60,000 bases of DNA, from positions 622,001 through 682,000 of the forward strand of contig NC_088320.1 in assembly GCF_910592395.1 (NCBI RefSeq), read 5' to 3'. The stretch comes from Lineus longissimus. Taxonomy: Eukaryota; Nemertea; Pilidiophora; Heteronemertea; Lineidae. The translations under genes were made by a program, and so were the position numbers. Every line of letters starts with the position of its first letter. The stretch's first letter is position 1. The notes below the pieces were generated by a model. The model searched no databases. It saw only the letters and a program-made list of their open reading frames with translations, and was not told the origin of the DNA. Of the stretch, positions 23,501-35,380 are shown one piece after another.

Positions 23501-25462
23501 TCAATGCACTATGATCTGAGATAGTGCTTTGATAGCTGGGGTCATTATTTGAAATGACTCTGACACAGCCCAAATCTTTTTTTACCTCAATAAACATGCT
23601 TAATATTGTTAGATACATACCACACTACAATCCTAATGCAACATGTATTCCATTTAAGCACTTTTGAGAGCATAAAATGCATTTCATTGTGAGTACTGTC
23701 CAACACACACCCCACCCCCAACTTCTAATTGGGATAGAAAAAGTTTCTATGTCTAAAACAAGAGACCATTGATGGGAGACCTTTGATTGACATCTTGGCT
23801 GTGGAATTCAACCACTTTTCTCAATGAATATGCACACCCCTTGATGTATGAGGCTTATGAATGGCTGGAGTCCACCCAGCACAGCCCCCTCCCCCTCAAC
23901 TAAACTGTCAATAACATTCTTGGTGGTCAACTTGTGTATGGTATCATGATACAGCCTGGTACAGGGACCTTTCTGCTTGATTAATTACACACGTTTGGGT
24001 TAATTTGTTTATACACTTGTCTGCTATAATCTCTCAAACTCAGCAGGCTGCTTGTTTGCAAGGCGGCATATTCCTTTGATCTTGTAATAGGGATAGATTT
24101 TGTTTCTGATACTTCAAGTGCAGAAGGTCAATTCCATGGTGTTGACCATGTCTTACTGTAGTGAATGAGTACAATTTACACCCTTTCTGGTCATCAACGA
24201 AGTGGCTATCACATTTTTGATGTTGCTTGTCCAGCTCATTATCAGCCGCTCATTAGCATATTGACCACAGTAACCATGATGAAACACGTGGTGGTGAAGA
24301 TCAAGTGCTTCCTGCCTTGTCAATTTTGTTACATCTTTCCTGGTTCCAGTTCTTCTGAAGAGGTTAAACTTATTTTGTTGTTCCTTTGGTGGATTATATT
24401 CTTACTTCTTTTGGATTATCAATGTTTCACCTTTGTAGGCCTATATTCATTCAGTGACCCTTACTTTGACTTATATTTTTCGACCAAAAAAGGAATATGG
24501 AATGAAATAATTGTTTGGATATTTGGATATTCTTGATTCAATGGATTAGGGATGTTGAGAGGGTGATTTTATTTATTGTACTGCAATAGTGAATTCAATG
24601 CACATTTCAGATGGACAAACTCCACTTTCCATGCATGGCACTATTATTGTTTACATTCCTAATATAGGTAAACTAGGACATATTATGCATGAATCTATGT
24701 CAGTGGGCGGCCAAGTTTATGCTAACCAGGTATACTAAACCGAGGCTATAATCTGCCAGCAACTGGGTCACTTTGGATATCAGTTACACTTTGGCTACCC
24801 AGAGCACTCACTGATACACGGAAGTCAACGAGGACTTGAATCCAAGTTATAAATGCATATTAGTCGTGATGAGTCACGCATCGCAATCCTCTGCTGCGCT
24901 GCAAATACAGCGTCGCCAATACTGCTACTTAGCGACTGAACGATGGATGCGCTCAAACCGGAAGGATGCAAATGCTGTCATGGCCAAAACAATTAGTTGT
25001 CGCCAATAAGCTTTATGGATTGGTATTCCTGCCGATATGGTGCACTCGGAACAACCCTGCACAAATGCCAGCTGGTCATGCTCCGGTGTGTTATTTGTCT
25101 GTTTCACAGTGCACAACATTTGAGGATAATTCAACTGAGTACCTCATCAGAAACAGATAACTCATTCCTGTTGGCCTTGTATATGATTCCACTGTATTTA
25201 GCATTACATCTCTCCTCTCTCTCAATACCAGTATTGATTGAGAGACACCAACAACTGCCTTACTGAGTACATATTTCACTTCATTCAATAATGTGGAATT
25301 CTATTGTCTTTTGGGTTTGTTGAAAGTGATGTCATAATATAAAGATGTTTAGTTACAGTCGAGTGAGAAATTCCTATGGGGAACCAGCTGGGTCAAAAAG
25401 CTAGTGACTTGTTATTACTGTAGTGGTGGCATCATTCCTACTAGCCCAGGCTAGAGGGAAAT
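20558..25462. other. Putative intron of the RING gene, right of the RING exon
   Basis: No supported exon. The plus-strand 158-codon frame at 22118-22594 ends in a G/T-rich low-complexity stretch. Overlapping frames at 22.86-23.52 kb lie beside a short hairpin and repeat-like motifs. Confidence 0.45.
23217..23245 (+). other. Short perfect hairpin
   Basis: CCACAATCAA and TTGATTGTGG flank a 5-nt loop. It may be part of a repeat or a chance palindrome. Confidence 0.5.
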
Positions 25463-25533
25463 TCCCTTTAGCTCAGTCGGTAGAGTGTTGGCCTTAAAAG
25501 CGAGAGGTCCCGGGTTCAATGCCCGGTTGGACC
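25463..25533 (+). repeat. tRNA-derived sequence (tRNA pseudogene or SINE head)
   Basis: It contains a perfect D-arm and A-box (TAGCTCAGTCGGTAGAG) and a B-box (GGTTCAATGCC). The T stem is five perfect pairs (CCGGG/CCCGG), and the anticodon stem-loop has one mismatch. The acceptor ends do not pair (TTCCCTT against TTGGACC), so it is not a functional tRNA. The anticodon position would read TAA. The D-arm resembles animal tRNA-Lys. It is probably the polymerase III head of a SINE. Confidence 0.72.
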
Positions 25534-25629
25534 TTGATGTTTTTCCTCTGTTACAAGAGGTGAGGTGTAGCATTGAAGTCGGTGGTGCCACCTGTTGACT
25601 CATAGAAACCTCCAAATTTGAAAGAGGCA

Positions 25630-25676
25630 CAAAGCAAAGCTCCAAGCTCCCACACAAAGCTCCAAGCTCCCACAGT
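25630..25676 (+). repeat. 20-bp direct duplication
   Basis: ACAAAGCTCCAAGCTCCC occurs twice in tandem, following the tRNA-derived sequence. It may belong to the tail of the same element. Confidence 0.6.
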
Positions 25677-25875
25677 TCCTTTTTTAAACCAGTTCTACAG
25701 ACTGCCTGTTATAAAGCTGGGGATTGGACTCATTGGGGTAATAATGACAAATTTGATACATAATTGTTATCTTGTGGGTCAATAGTAGTGGGCAGTTAGG
25801 TAAAAGATTGGGCCTGAATGTCAATACGCTGGGCCGGAATGTCAACTCTGTTATCTTGTAAGGGTTATTTCAAGT

Positions 25876-25985
25876 GTGGGAGTTGAGGGGTGGGGGTTGA
25901 GGGGTGGGCGTTGAGGGGTGGGGGTGGGGTGGGGTGGGGTGGGGGTTGGTGTGGGGGTGGGGTGGGGTGGGGTCGGGTGGGGAGT
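25876..25985 (+). repeat. G-rich low-complexity tract with quadruplex potential
   Basis: About 110 bp built from GGGGT, GGGGTT and TTGAGGGGTGGG units, with more than a dozen runs of four or five G separated by one to three bases. This pattern fits G-quadruplex formation on the plus strand. Confidence 0.85.
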
Positions 25986-27043
25986 GGACATGTCTACTGA
26001 AACACACCTCTATTTTCCATACTTTATAGTTCCAAAATAAAGTCCAGGCTATGGTTTTGAAAGGGAGGCATCCTGAGCTGTCGATCACAGCTACCTCTTT
26101 TCATGGTTGTTCTCTCGGGTATTTATTCACAATTCCATTTGTGTACAAGTAGTTCATGATTTATCATTCATATTCCATTCATGAAAATGCGAACTGATTC
26201 ATTGGCCTGTTTTCATCGTACATGTTTTGAATTTTTATGAATTAAACTCTGATTTGATGGAACACGTGGCTTGGATCAGGCCAAGATTTATTCAGTGTTC
26301 CATGCATGTATAGTACCCCCAGGTATATGGCACGGCTTAACCCGCCGGCCATTGCAGTGATAATAATTGTGCGTTACTGCAGAGCGGCATTTGATTCATC
26401 GGAAAACAGACCAAATCAGACACTGTCCACAGACCCAACCTGGAGTCAAAACGCCTCAAAAGTCACGGTTTGAATTAAACCAATTACAGACAATCTGTCA
26501 ATTATCACCTGAATTAGGCCACCAGACTGGATACATGTATGCCGCCATGTCATAATACACTTTACATATCATTTTGATATGAGAACATGATCTCTGTCTG
26601 GAGATATCTGATCGCATACTTGACAAGGCTGACAACCTGGACGGGTCTTTTCCCCTCAGAGTGCAGTCATCCCCTGTGCTTTGCAACTCTTACTTTGACT
26701 AACAGCTCAAATCACATTTGACATTTCTTCTGCTGTGTATCAGTTATACACAAAATACCCACCAAGCTGTGCATTACTGGACTCCCTGTGACACACTTAT
26801 GTAATTTGGACTGTATGCTCTGCTGACACTGACAGGTGAATCATGAAACATGAAATGAAAGAAGACAGAGGAATATGTTTGTCTCCTTCTCTATATCACT
26901 TGAACCCAGTTATACCCAGACTGAGGCCATTCGATCTTCACATTAGTAGTCCATGCACTCAAAATCATTGAAAGACCATCAATGAAACTGTTTTGGAGAG
27001 TTAAAGGTAAAGTGGTACACTTAAAGTCCCAGTGCAGTTATAG

Positions 27044-27063
27044 CCCCCCCCCCCCCCCCCCCC
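27044..27063 (+). repeat. Homopolymer run of 20 C
   Basis: Uninterrupted C run, preceded by CTTAAAGTCCCAGTGCAG, a motif that looks like the edge of a small dispersed repeat. Confidence 0.9.
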
Positions 27064-27524
27064 AGAGTTGGCAGTATCGACATTCATGTTATGATTGTAT
27101 CACCTTTGATACCTTGGATTTCCAATCATAGCAAACCTGATCGGGAAATAATTCAGTGGCACTGGATTTTATATGACTAACCCCTTCATTCACCAAAACC
27201 TCACCTGTGGTGAAAACTGATTATGGCCAAAGCCTTATAAAGTGTGATGTTGGTTTAGATTAGAGATTGTTTAGCCTTAGTATAGAGCATATGAAGTGCA
27301 TATGAAATATGTAGTGTATAGGGCTTATGTAAAGCCTATTCAAGTGACTGTTTGGGTTCAAAACTTGGTTTGATCCTTTCTTATTTCTGCGCATTCAAAA
27401 AGGTGACGGAAACATGAGTCTCCAATATGGCACACAATGGCCGATTCAGACTCAAAAATGTGCTATTTCAGCATATCATATAGTGCAAATGACTATCATC
27501 GAAGACACAGACACATTTACATTA

Positions 27525-27562
27525 GAAACAAGAGGGCCAATGGCCTGTCGCTCAGCTGAAAT
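27525..27562. repeat. Short dispersed repeat motif of lophotrochozoan type
   Basis: The block AACAAGAGGGCCAATGGCCT followed by GTCGCTCAGCTGAA resembles a motif I know as very common in mollusc and related genomes. It is partly palindromic (GGGCCAATGGCCT). The extent of the surrounding element cannot be judged. Confidence 0.4.
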
Positions 27563-28012
27563 ATCATGGCCTACTGACTAGAAAAATCAACAACACTGCC
27601 ATACAAATGGTACAGAGACAGTCATGTATAGACTAGACATGGACTGTTTTCATTCCCAATGACCATAATCAAATACCTAAATTATATACCACATATATGG
27701 ATACATTACTGTAGAACAAATACTGGCATAAAGATTAGTGAAAATTACGCTTTATGTAGGCCTACCCTGGGTGTGTAATTATGTATAACATTCGTGACTT
27801 TTCTGCATGAACCTTGTATTAGCTGTATAAATAATGTGTTTCCATAATCATAGGCTATTTGTTTCCATTCTGTATTGTCAGCGCTATACAATATGTGAAC
27901 TACTGGTGGAGCACTTTTTGTTATTCATAAACTTCTGACTTTTGGAAGATGTTTGGAGAGAGTTTGACCTGCTATGTAAAGGAGGACAATATGGAAGGTG
28001 CACCTGAATCAG

Positions 28013-28023
28013 CCCCCCCCCCC
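28013..28023 (+). repeat. Homopolymer run of 11 C
   Basis: Uninterrupted C run in non-coding sequence. Confidence 0.9.
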
Positions 28024-28229
28024 TCACGGTCAAATCCCCCTTTAGTGTCTATTTAAAACAGGATGTCAAACAAAAACTTTGCGTTTAACATCGATATCTT
28101 CACAATAAACATACTGAAGAGTTGGCTCCACTCATTCATGTATCTACACGTATGATTTGCAAAGGTGAAAACCACAAGAAAAGAACAGGATTGTAGCACC
28201 TCTCCAGTAAGCTGAGCATGAAACATGGT

Positions 28230-28381
28230 CTACACCGATGATACAGGTGGAACCAGGACACGATCGGCGGTCCTCCCAGGTTCACAGCGTACGCCACTAT
28301 TCCCAGCATGCACTTGATAGGAAGGACAATAGACGCCCTCATAGCACTTATTGAATACGAGATGCGTCGGTGGACAAGCTA
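28230..28381 (-). CDS. Candidate cysteine-rich exon
   Basis: A long pyrimidine tract and acceptor (TTTCATTTCGAATCACAG) precede a phase-1 frame of 50 codons that ends in TAG. The peptide has four Cys in its first 35 residues (CPPTHLVFNKCYEGVYCP, then a fourth in VRCEPGR), which would suit a small disulphide-rich extracellular module. It lies inside the long proposed first intron of the RING gene, and its entry phase would fit exon 1, giving an alternative terminal exon. Another frame on the same strand is also open. Confidence 0.25.
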
Positions 28382-29639
28382 CTGTGATTCGAAATGAAAC
28401 CGAAAAAAAACTCATTCAATTCAGCGCTAAGCAGGAACTGAACCATAAAAGATGAGATTTTGATAAAGTTGTAATCTTCCTGGAAAGATTTTTTATATTT
28501 TTGTCCGAGAGTTGAACAAATATCGGAAGTGTTGGAATGCTGTTCACGTGCCGAGATGTGAACTTTTTCAACTTTCATTTCAGGAACTGCTGTAATAAAT
28601 GGGGATGGTCGAGGAAGGTTCTGGGTACATGGAGCTTTTCTAACGTCGATATGAGTGTCACCTGATCACATTTTGCCGATTGGGCATCCTGTCTCACAAA
28701 TTCCTGATTCCCTCCCTCACTGGCAGTGGATGGAGGGTGACACACAATCAGGTCTTGGTGGAAAGAAACAGGAAATACAATGTACTTAAAAGCAAAAGAA
28801 ATTTAAGTGGAAAAAACATTGTTTGGGAACTTGTAATATAAGAACTTTTCAGGTATCCCTAGGGCTTGACACCTGGCACCCCCTCTTCAGCAGCCCAAGT
28901 GGAAGCAGCTGACTGGAGAATTGCATCTTATTCATAGCCGCCCTGTAATAAAAAGGCCAAAAATAGATCCAAAGGTTGAAAATTGGCTATATTTAAATTC
29001 CCGTTTTTGTCCAAGTGTTTCAATAATGTTTGATACAGATGGCTTTGCAGCTTGGTCTGGATCGATGATTAGCCAAACCTATGTTGATATGTTGACAGGC
29101 ATGGTCTGGGACATCAACAGGATCACTGAGGGTGGACCATAGGTACCACCATTTTGGCTAGAACTTGAAATCCTGAAGCAGCCCTAGAACCCCTTCAAAA
29201 TGCAAGGAATGCACAGTTAAAACAGGCTGTTCTCAGGAAAACAAAGGACAGACTCACAACCTTCAAATTGGCATTCACCTCAAGTTCTAGGTGGTGTCAA
29301 GATGGTTGTGATTCAAAGATGATCTGTTACAATACTGATGCATGAGACACATCAAAAGGAATGCCCTATTGTTCAACCATTTGTAACAATCAGCAGGGTG
29401 TCTGGGGACTTGAGACAGTCACTGTGGACCTCAACCAAGTCAAAAGGCTGCATAATGGACCCGTCCTCACTTGGACATAGTTGACACACCTTTCTGATGC
29501 CTTGCCGCACCGCAGCCATCTCCTTAAAGATTTTGCAGGAGGAAAGGAGGGGGAGAGCAAGTGGTGTGAAGTGCTTTGCCAAAGGAAGAAGTTGAGGAAT
29601 AGGCCTATTTGAAGCTGCTTTTAGGTCTGCACCCTTGTT

Positions 29640-29654
29640 GGGGGGGGGGGGGGG
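29640..29654 (+). repeat. Homopolymer run of 15 G
   Basis: Uninterrupted G run in non-coding sequence. Confidence 0.9.
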
Positions 29655-32009
29655 TCAATCCCCGGCTTTGTAAATGTAGAGCTTGTCTACTCCCTGCCCC
29701 AACCTTTGTAAGTGACTGACTGAAAGTCAGCCCAGGCACTGTACTGGTCAAAAGTAACTTCCCTTCGCTGGTGCAACTACATGCAACTTCGGAGGCAGTC
29801 GGACTCCACTGTTTGATGGGAGAAATTCCTGATCATTGGCAATGATTTATCTCGACATAAATGATTATGACATCCGTTATAATTATACGCCAAACAACCA
29901 AAAGCACAAAAACTGCACACACGAGATTATTGACATAATTGGCCTACCCCTTCACACATTAGTGGAAGTTTTAGTCACGTTATGTTGAGATAATATGTAA
30001 CCAGCTGAATCTGAACAGTAGCAAATTAGTTGGATAAGAAAATAGAATTTGACAAGTTTGGACATGGACATTACGTACCTCCACTTCTAAAGAGCTCACA
30101 ATACCCAAATAGCAGTGTATACCGCCAACATTTAGTGATTTAGTAATCCAGAAAGTTTGAGTATCCAAAAGTGATATATCCAAGAGAGTTTACAGTAAGT
30201 TTACAAGGGTGCACCCACGCACTAGAGGTGTGTGAATGTACAGTAGAGTGTACACAGTGATCCCTCGCATGCTGGCTGAGCTCAATATCCATAGGGGTGT
30301 GAAGTAGCGACTGTATAGTCTGTTTATAAATCAATTACCTGTGTGGCTGTTAAATGGGGCATAGCCACCACACTTAAAGCTAGGTTTTCCCCTACAGCAT
30401 TATAAATCTCTAACGAACAGAAGTTTGGAACAATAGCGACTCGTTAGTGGTGTTCCTTTAAGCTCAGCTTCAAGACGTCAATGCGCGTGCGTGCCAAGAT
30501 GGGTGGAGGCTGCACAGGCAATACCACTGGAAGTTCTGTATGCCTATCTTCTTGCAGGAGGACTCTCTACCATGGACAGATCAGCTTTGCCTGCATGTCC
30601 TGATCCCACAGGGCCTACTGCACAATATTAAGCATATATGAATAGTGATTATGCTTTGCCCAGTAATTTTGGTAACATTTCAGCAAATATTTGGATACAC
30701 CAGGTAACCCTTATATTTTGTGCAAATATGGGTGCAGTTGGCTTAGAAAAGCCCTTGAATCAAGCACGAAATCAAGTCCACATATAATTGGGTCAATCTG
30801 CTTGTAATTAGTCAGCCACTGGACTGACACTTACAATGTGTCCACAATGAACTCCTAGGACTGGTTGGGCACCAGAGGCCAAGCTTACAAGAAAGGTGAT
30901 GTTGCACTGATCCCTTTAAGGAAACATCTCACGTGAACACCTCTGAGAAAATGGGGCGTTTTGAACGGCACAGTAAAAACCTAAAGCAGGCATAAGTTCT
31001 CATTCATGATTCTTAGCAGTTTTGAGTTTGTTGCCCAACGACATGGAATACTCAGGCAAAAGCTTGTTTAGGTCCTCGTTTATTCTTGACATAGCAGAAA
31101 GGGGTCAACCCAGAGTCAATGGGAGACTATCACATGGTATTTTTGATACAATCATATTGTTCAAATGACATTTATCTCTGAAAAGTGAGCCCCTGAACAG
31201 CTAGAATGAAGGGCTAATTGCTCTCCTAAATAAACAATAGTCCAAAAAACTGGGCCAGATTCCTAAAGGCTCACATTTTCCTCACAGTAAAAATGTCACT
31301 TTTCTGGCTGATATGAGCTGGAGATGAGTTAAATATCAGCAGTTTTGTTTCGATGGGTAATTATCGTAATTAAGACTTAATTAACAAATTTGTGTAATCT
31401 CGTCCAGGGTATAATGATGAGTGACCTTGTGAGTAAAATAGATACAATCTCACATGGCACAGATTGACAATTACCAAACTCAGATACAAATCATTGGGGT
31501 TTATACCAGTCCTGCCATCTATCACACTTATCACACTCTAAAATCATTACTGCCATCGAGACCTTCTATGATGTTCCTTCTAATAATACGCAGCACATAG
31601 GCCTAATGTAGTAGACTTCTTGCAAGGGAACTTCTCAGTGAGGCTACATCTGCTGTTCATTTCAACTCCTGCCTGAAATATGAACCTTTCAATATCGAGC
31701 ACATCCATGACATTAGGTGTAGGGTAATGAGATTACATGGTGAAGGACATAGCTCTCGTTGATGGATGATCGAGGACGCTCTCTCTCTCTGTGTGGTTCA
31801 CTGGGGTTCACACAGACGGCAGCACTTGCAACAATCATCACAACTTACAACTGAACGGGGGAGGGGGCAATCGGAAAGCCCGTATTACATAAGCAACTGA
31901 CCTGTAACTGTCACTCTCAGTAAGTAAGTAGGTAAGTGAATGATGTCTTGTATAGCCCCAAATCCAAGTGTCCTGCTCACAAGGAGGACTAGGAGTGTAT
32001 AACTGTCAC
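29655..32009. other. Putative intronic stretch
   Basis: No exon supported. A short CTTAAAGCTAGG and CCTTTAAGCTC pair about 100 bp apart (30.38-30.47 kb) may be the edges of a small inverted-repeat element. Confidence 0.4.
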
Positions 32010-32370
32010 ACTCCATTCAGCAATATCAGCCTGACCTCCAAACTCTGTCGGGCAACAGAATACAACTTCACTGACACCGACCGAAGTCAGAATGAAGGCT
32101 CTGGCCAGACACACATAACTGCTAAGAGGCAGAGCTGGAAGTGTATTCAACTTCATTGAACAATTTCAGCCTGATCTTACAAATAGTGCCAGATGGAAGT
32201 CAGAATAGGCTTCAGCCAGACCGACAGCCACTGCTAGAATGTTTGCCCTTTCTGACTGAACACAGTCACCTTGAGGGGGCAAAGCTAGAAGTGTCTAATC
32301 ATCGAACTTCACAGACCAATTTGAGCCTGATCTTATGAATCGTGCCACACCAACGGAAGTCATTTTGCCT
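32010..32370 (+). repeat. Degenerate tandem repeat of about 140 bp, three copies
   Basis: Three related blocks contain TCAGCCTGACCTCCAAACT, TCAGCCTGATCTTACAAAT and TGAGCCTGATCTTATGAAT (near 32027, 32167 and 32323), each followed within about 50 bp by a GGAAGTCA or CGAAGTCA motif. Confidence 0.55.
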
Positions 32371-33475
32371 GATTTCACTTCATTTCCCAGCAATCGTCTC
32401 CTGTCTGGCTGACCGCAGCATCCGATGAGCAGCCTATCATGATGTGTCTCGATCCGTTTATAATGCTGGGTTATCAGGCAACATTTCCTGAAATTGCAGA
32501 CGGGTGCAATGATTTCTTCGTTGAGGCTTCACCAGTAGACCCTTTATCATTGAGTCACAACATCAGATGGATAGTCGTCAGTGGTTCTGGCTCAAGGCTT
32601 CCAATGGTCTGGACATGGTTACAGCCAACGTTGTCTCAGATATGTGCTAGGGCTAGAATCCCCCTGGTAATATCTCCACATTTCTCACAGCTCTGACATT
32701 TAGTATCCCGTCTCCGCTGGAGGGTGGTCTCCTGCCCCGACACTTGCCATAATTTGGTTACCCTATTGGATGATATTGGCAAATTAGATGCGATATATAT
32801 GTGGCATTTTATCCATCATTGAGCTGATAGCTGCGGGGCGCTGCTACTTGTAGTTAATGCCAAGTTTATCCCACCAGTTGCTACTCATTATAGAAGCTGA
32901 TCTAATTATTGTCTTTCTATACAGTCTGCCACTGGTGATGTTCTGTATGACTACCATGGGGATACAATGGATTAACCCCTTAGCGCGTACACAGAGAAGA
33001 GGGTGTCCAACTCTGCTAGCCAAACAGTTTCAGTAGGCCTACTGATATATCATCAGCTACAGGCCCCGTTTCATGTCTTCAACAGATCATGTGAAAGAAC
33101 AGCGGCAGTCTCATAGCCCCCCCGCAGACTTTCTGTCACTGAATAGTCTGGTGATCACATCAGCTGCCCAATGTGGCAGAAAGATATGCCCTCCAGCGCT
33201 GGTCAGACCTTGATTGGCAGCTCATTCTACCCAGCGCCTTGCCTCGGTCACAAACCAGATGAAGTATTCTGTCACTTCTGCATGTCATGAGAGTGCTGCT
33301 GAGAGGGTTGGTCAGCATCTCCAGAACAGTCAAGCATGGCGTCATAGCACCAATATAGTGAGGTATAAACCTGGAGCCAGGATTATGCCTTGCCAACCAA
33401 AATTGCTATCCAAATTGGATACATCGTCACCATTCAAGAAATGAAAGCAGCTTACAGATAAACCAATTGTTGGCT

Positions 33476-33690
33476 TCATGAAGTATCCTCCAACTGAACA
33501 TCAGATCCACAAGAATAGCTGCGGTATAGTTTGCCGTGTATGTCGGGCAGATTGATGGGGGGATTTATCGGAGAAGTTTCAAATTCCAGGTGAACTGATT
33601 CAGATCCTCCCGAGTGGAAACATGATCTACAGGGTACATGTATGGTCAGCAGCCGGAGTTGAGTGGACATCCACCACTGCAGTGAAGGAA
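33476..33690 (-). CDS. Candidate open exon, unknown product
   Basis: A strong acceptor (GACTTCCTTCACTGCAG) starts a phase-0 minus-strand frame that ends in TGA at 33476-33478. Its central part (SCFHSGGSESVHLEFETSP and then INLPDIHGKLYRSYSCG) looks like protein. No domain was recognised. One copy of a diverged duplication (about 33695-33765) begins immediately to its right, so a repeat origin is possible. Confidence 0.2.
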
Positions 33691-33694
33691 GTCT

Positions 33695-33920
33695 TGATGT
33701 CATGAAGAAAGACCCATTGCTTGAAGGGTTCCTGTTAGATATTGGACATCTCGTCAGGGAATCAACCTCTGGGTAAAAGTCAGATAATGCCGACAGCTTC
33801 GTCAGCTTGATATTGTCACATGGCCAAAGACCAGGAGGAAACTTTTGAGTGATGTAATGATGGCAGAACCTTCCCTTGATGGGTTTCCTCCAGGATATTG
33901 GACATCGTGGCAGGGAATCA
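33695..33920 (+). repeat. Diverged direct duplication
   Basis: Copies at about 33695-33765 and 33852-33920 share a GATGTxATGA block and GATATTGGACATC followed by CAGGGAATCA. Confidence 0.5.
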
Positions 33921-34424
33921 CAGTCTCGGCGTTTCCGACGTGGTCAACCTGGTAACATACATGTCCTCCCATAGCAAATGCTGCTGTGTCTGAATGAGAC
34001 AGCGGCACCGCATTTGAAGCAAGACAATACAAGGATCATTGGGCTTTCCGAGGTTCCTCCTGGGCCCTACTTTGTTTGTGAGTATGACAAACACCACAAT
34101 ACAAGCTCAAACACCTGCTACATCAAGAAGGGAACATGAAATCCTGATGTCTCAATGCCAAAACACATGAGCTCTGCCAACATCCATAACAAACCCATCG
34201 ACTGAAATCTCCGATTCATGCCGGTCATGTCGACCCACATTAACTCATATTAGTCATAATCCTCTTGAGGTTGACCTCTTTCCGCAAACGCGTTGGTCAT
34301 CCCAGATCAAGTGGTGCATGAGGTAATGATCGTCAACATCAAGGCAAAGCTCATACCATATCGGAGCCAAGACATGCGCAAGACTGGCTTACATTTTAGT
34401 TCCAATCTACCCTTAAAACAAGTA

Positions 34425-35018
34425 TCAACCCAGTCTGAAGCAGCCAATATAACATTGGTCTGGCCTGATGACGTATGTGCAGTGACTAGAGCAACAACTG
34501 AGCCAGATAATCACGTCCTTCCGTTGCTGAAGACGGATGTTCTTCCCTTCTGTTGATACTTGTGTCCTGCCTCGAAAATATTTTCCACTTTGCCGATGAT
34601 ATTGCAACATATTTACAACATGGGAAAAGCTTTTAAAAACAGATGAAAATATCATATGTATAGTTGGTACATAGGTGGATGAGTCTGATAGTTGAGTGGC
34701 AAGGGAGTGTCTGTGGTTAGTTGATGGGTCAAGAGGTTGTCCAGGAAACATTGACGCCGTTACATCTATCTGATAAACTGACAAAATCCGATGTCTGTGA
34801 CACTGAGATACATCGCAGACATGTATCGCCTTGGTTTCTCCTTGTTGATCTGATTTGCATAAGGGGGATAGACATGGTTTATGTGAGTGGAAACCCATGT
34901 CTTCTAATCCTAAGTGGACATATGAGTGGAAGAAAAAATCATCAGACAAGGCCAAGGAGAGGAAATGTATGAAGATTTTTATGTGATACATAAAGGGTGG
35001 TGAAACTGAGAGCATCAA
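34425..35018 (-). other. Longest uninterrupted open frame (197 codons), coding status doubtful
   Basis: At this base composition only a few hundredths of such a frame are expected per 60-kb window, so the stop-free length is unusual. The translation is rich in His, Ser and Cys, has no recognisable domain, and lies in the proposed first intron of the RING gene. It is listed as an unexplained stop-poor stretch rather than a gene. Confidence 0.15.
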
Positions 35019-35380
35019 GATAGAGGTGATCCAAAATAGAAGTGTTCTGGAAGGGTCTCCTAACCTTGATCCTCCGATGGCCTAACAAGCCCAGCCATGA
35101 GAGATCAAGCTCACACATGTCCAATACTCAGATGGCTAATCTGGTCATGGCTATTCGACAGGCGAGAACGGCTGAGAGGATGTGTTCTTCAATCTCACTA
35201 ATGACTCAGGAACATGGCTGCATACTGTTCCATTCATTATAGCGTCAATTCTGTTCATTTTGGATCATGAATAAATAAGTTCCCCTCTCCTCAATAGCCT
35301 TGCATGGGCTCTTATCAAACAGTTAAAACACAGCTTTCCGACCTAACATCTACATAGCTGACAGGAGCAAGGGAACTTAC

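Noticed and set aside
22858-23519. Overlapping 109-122-codon frames on both strands
   Set aside because: Mutually overlapping, no domains, repeat-like surroundings.
25870-26088. Pro/His/Thr-rich minus-strand frame
   Set aside because: Translation of the G-rich low-complexity tract.
31918-31938. GTAAGTAAGTAGGTAAGTG as a donor site
   Set aside because: A short GTAA microsatellite; no open exon precedes it.
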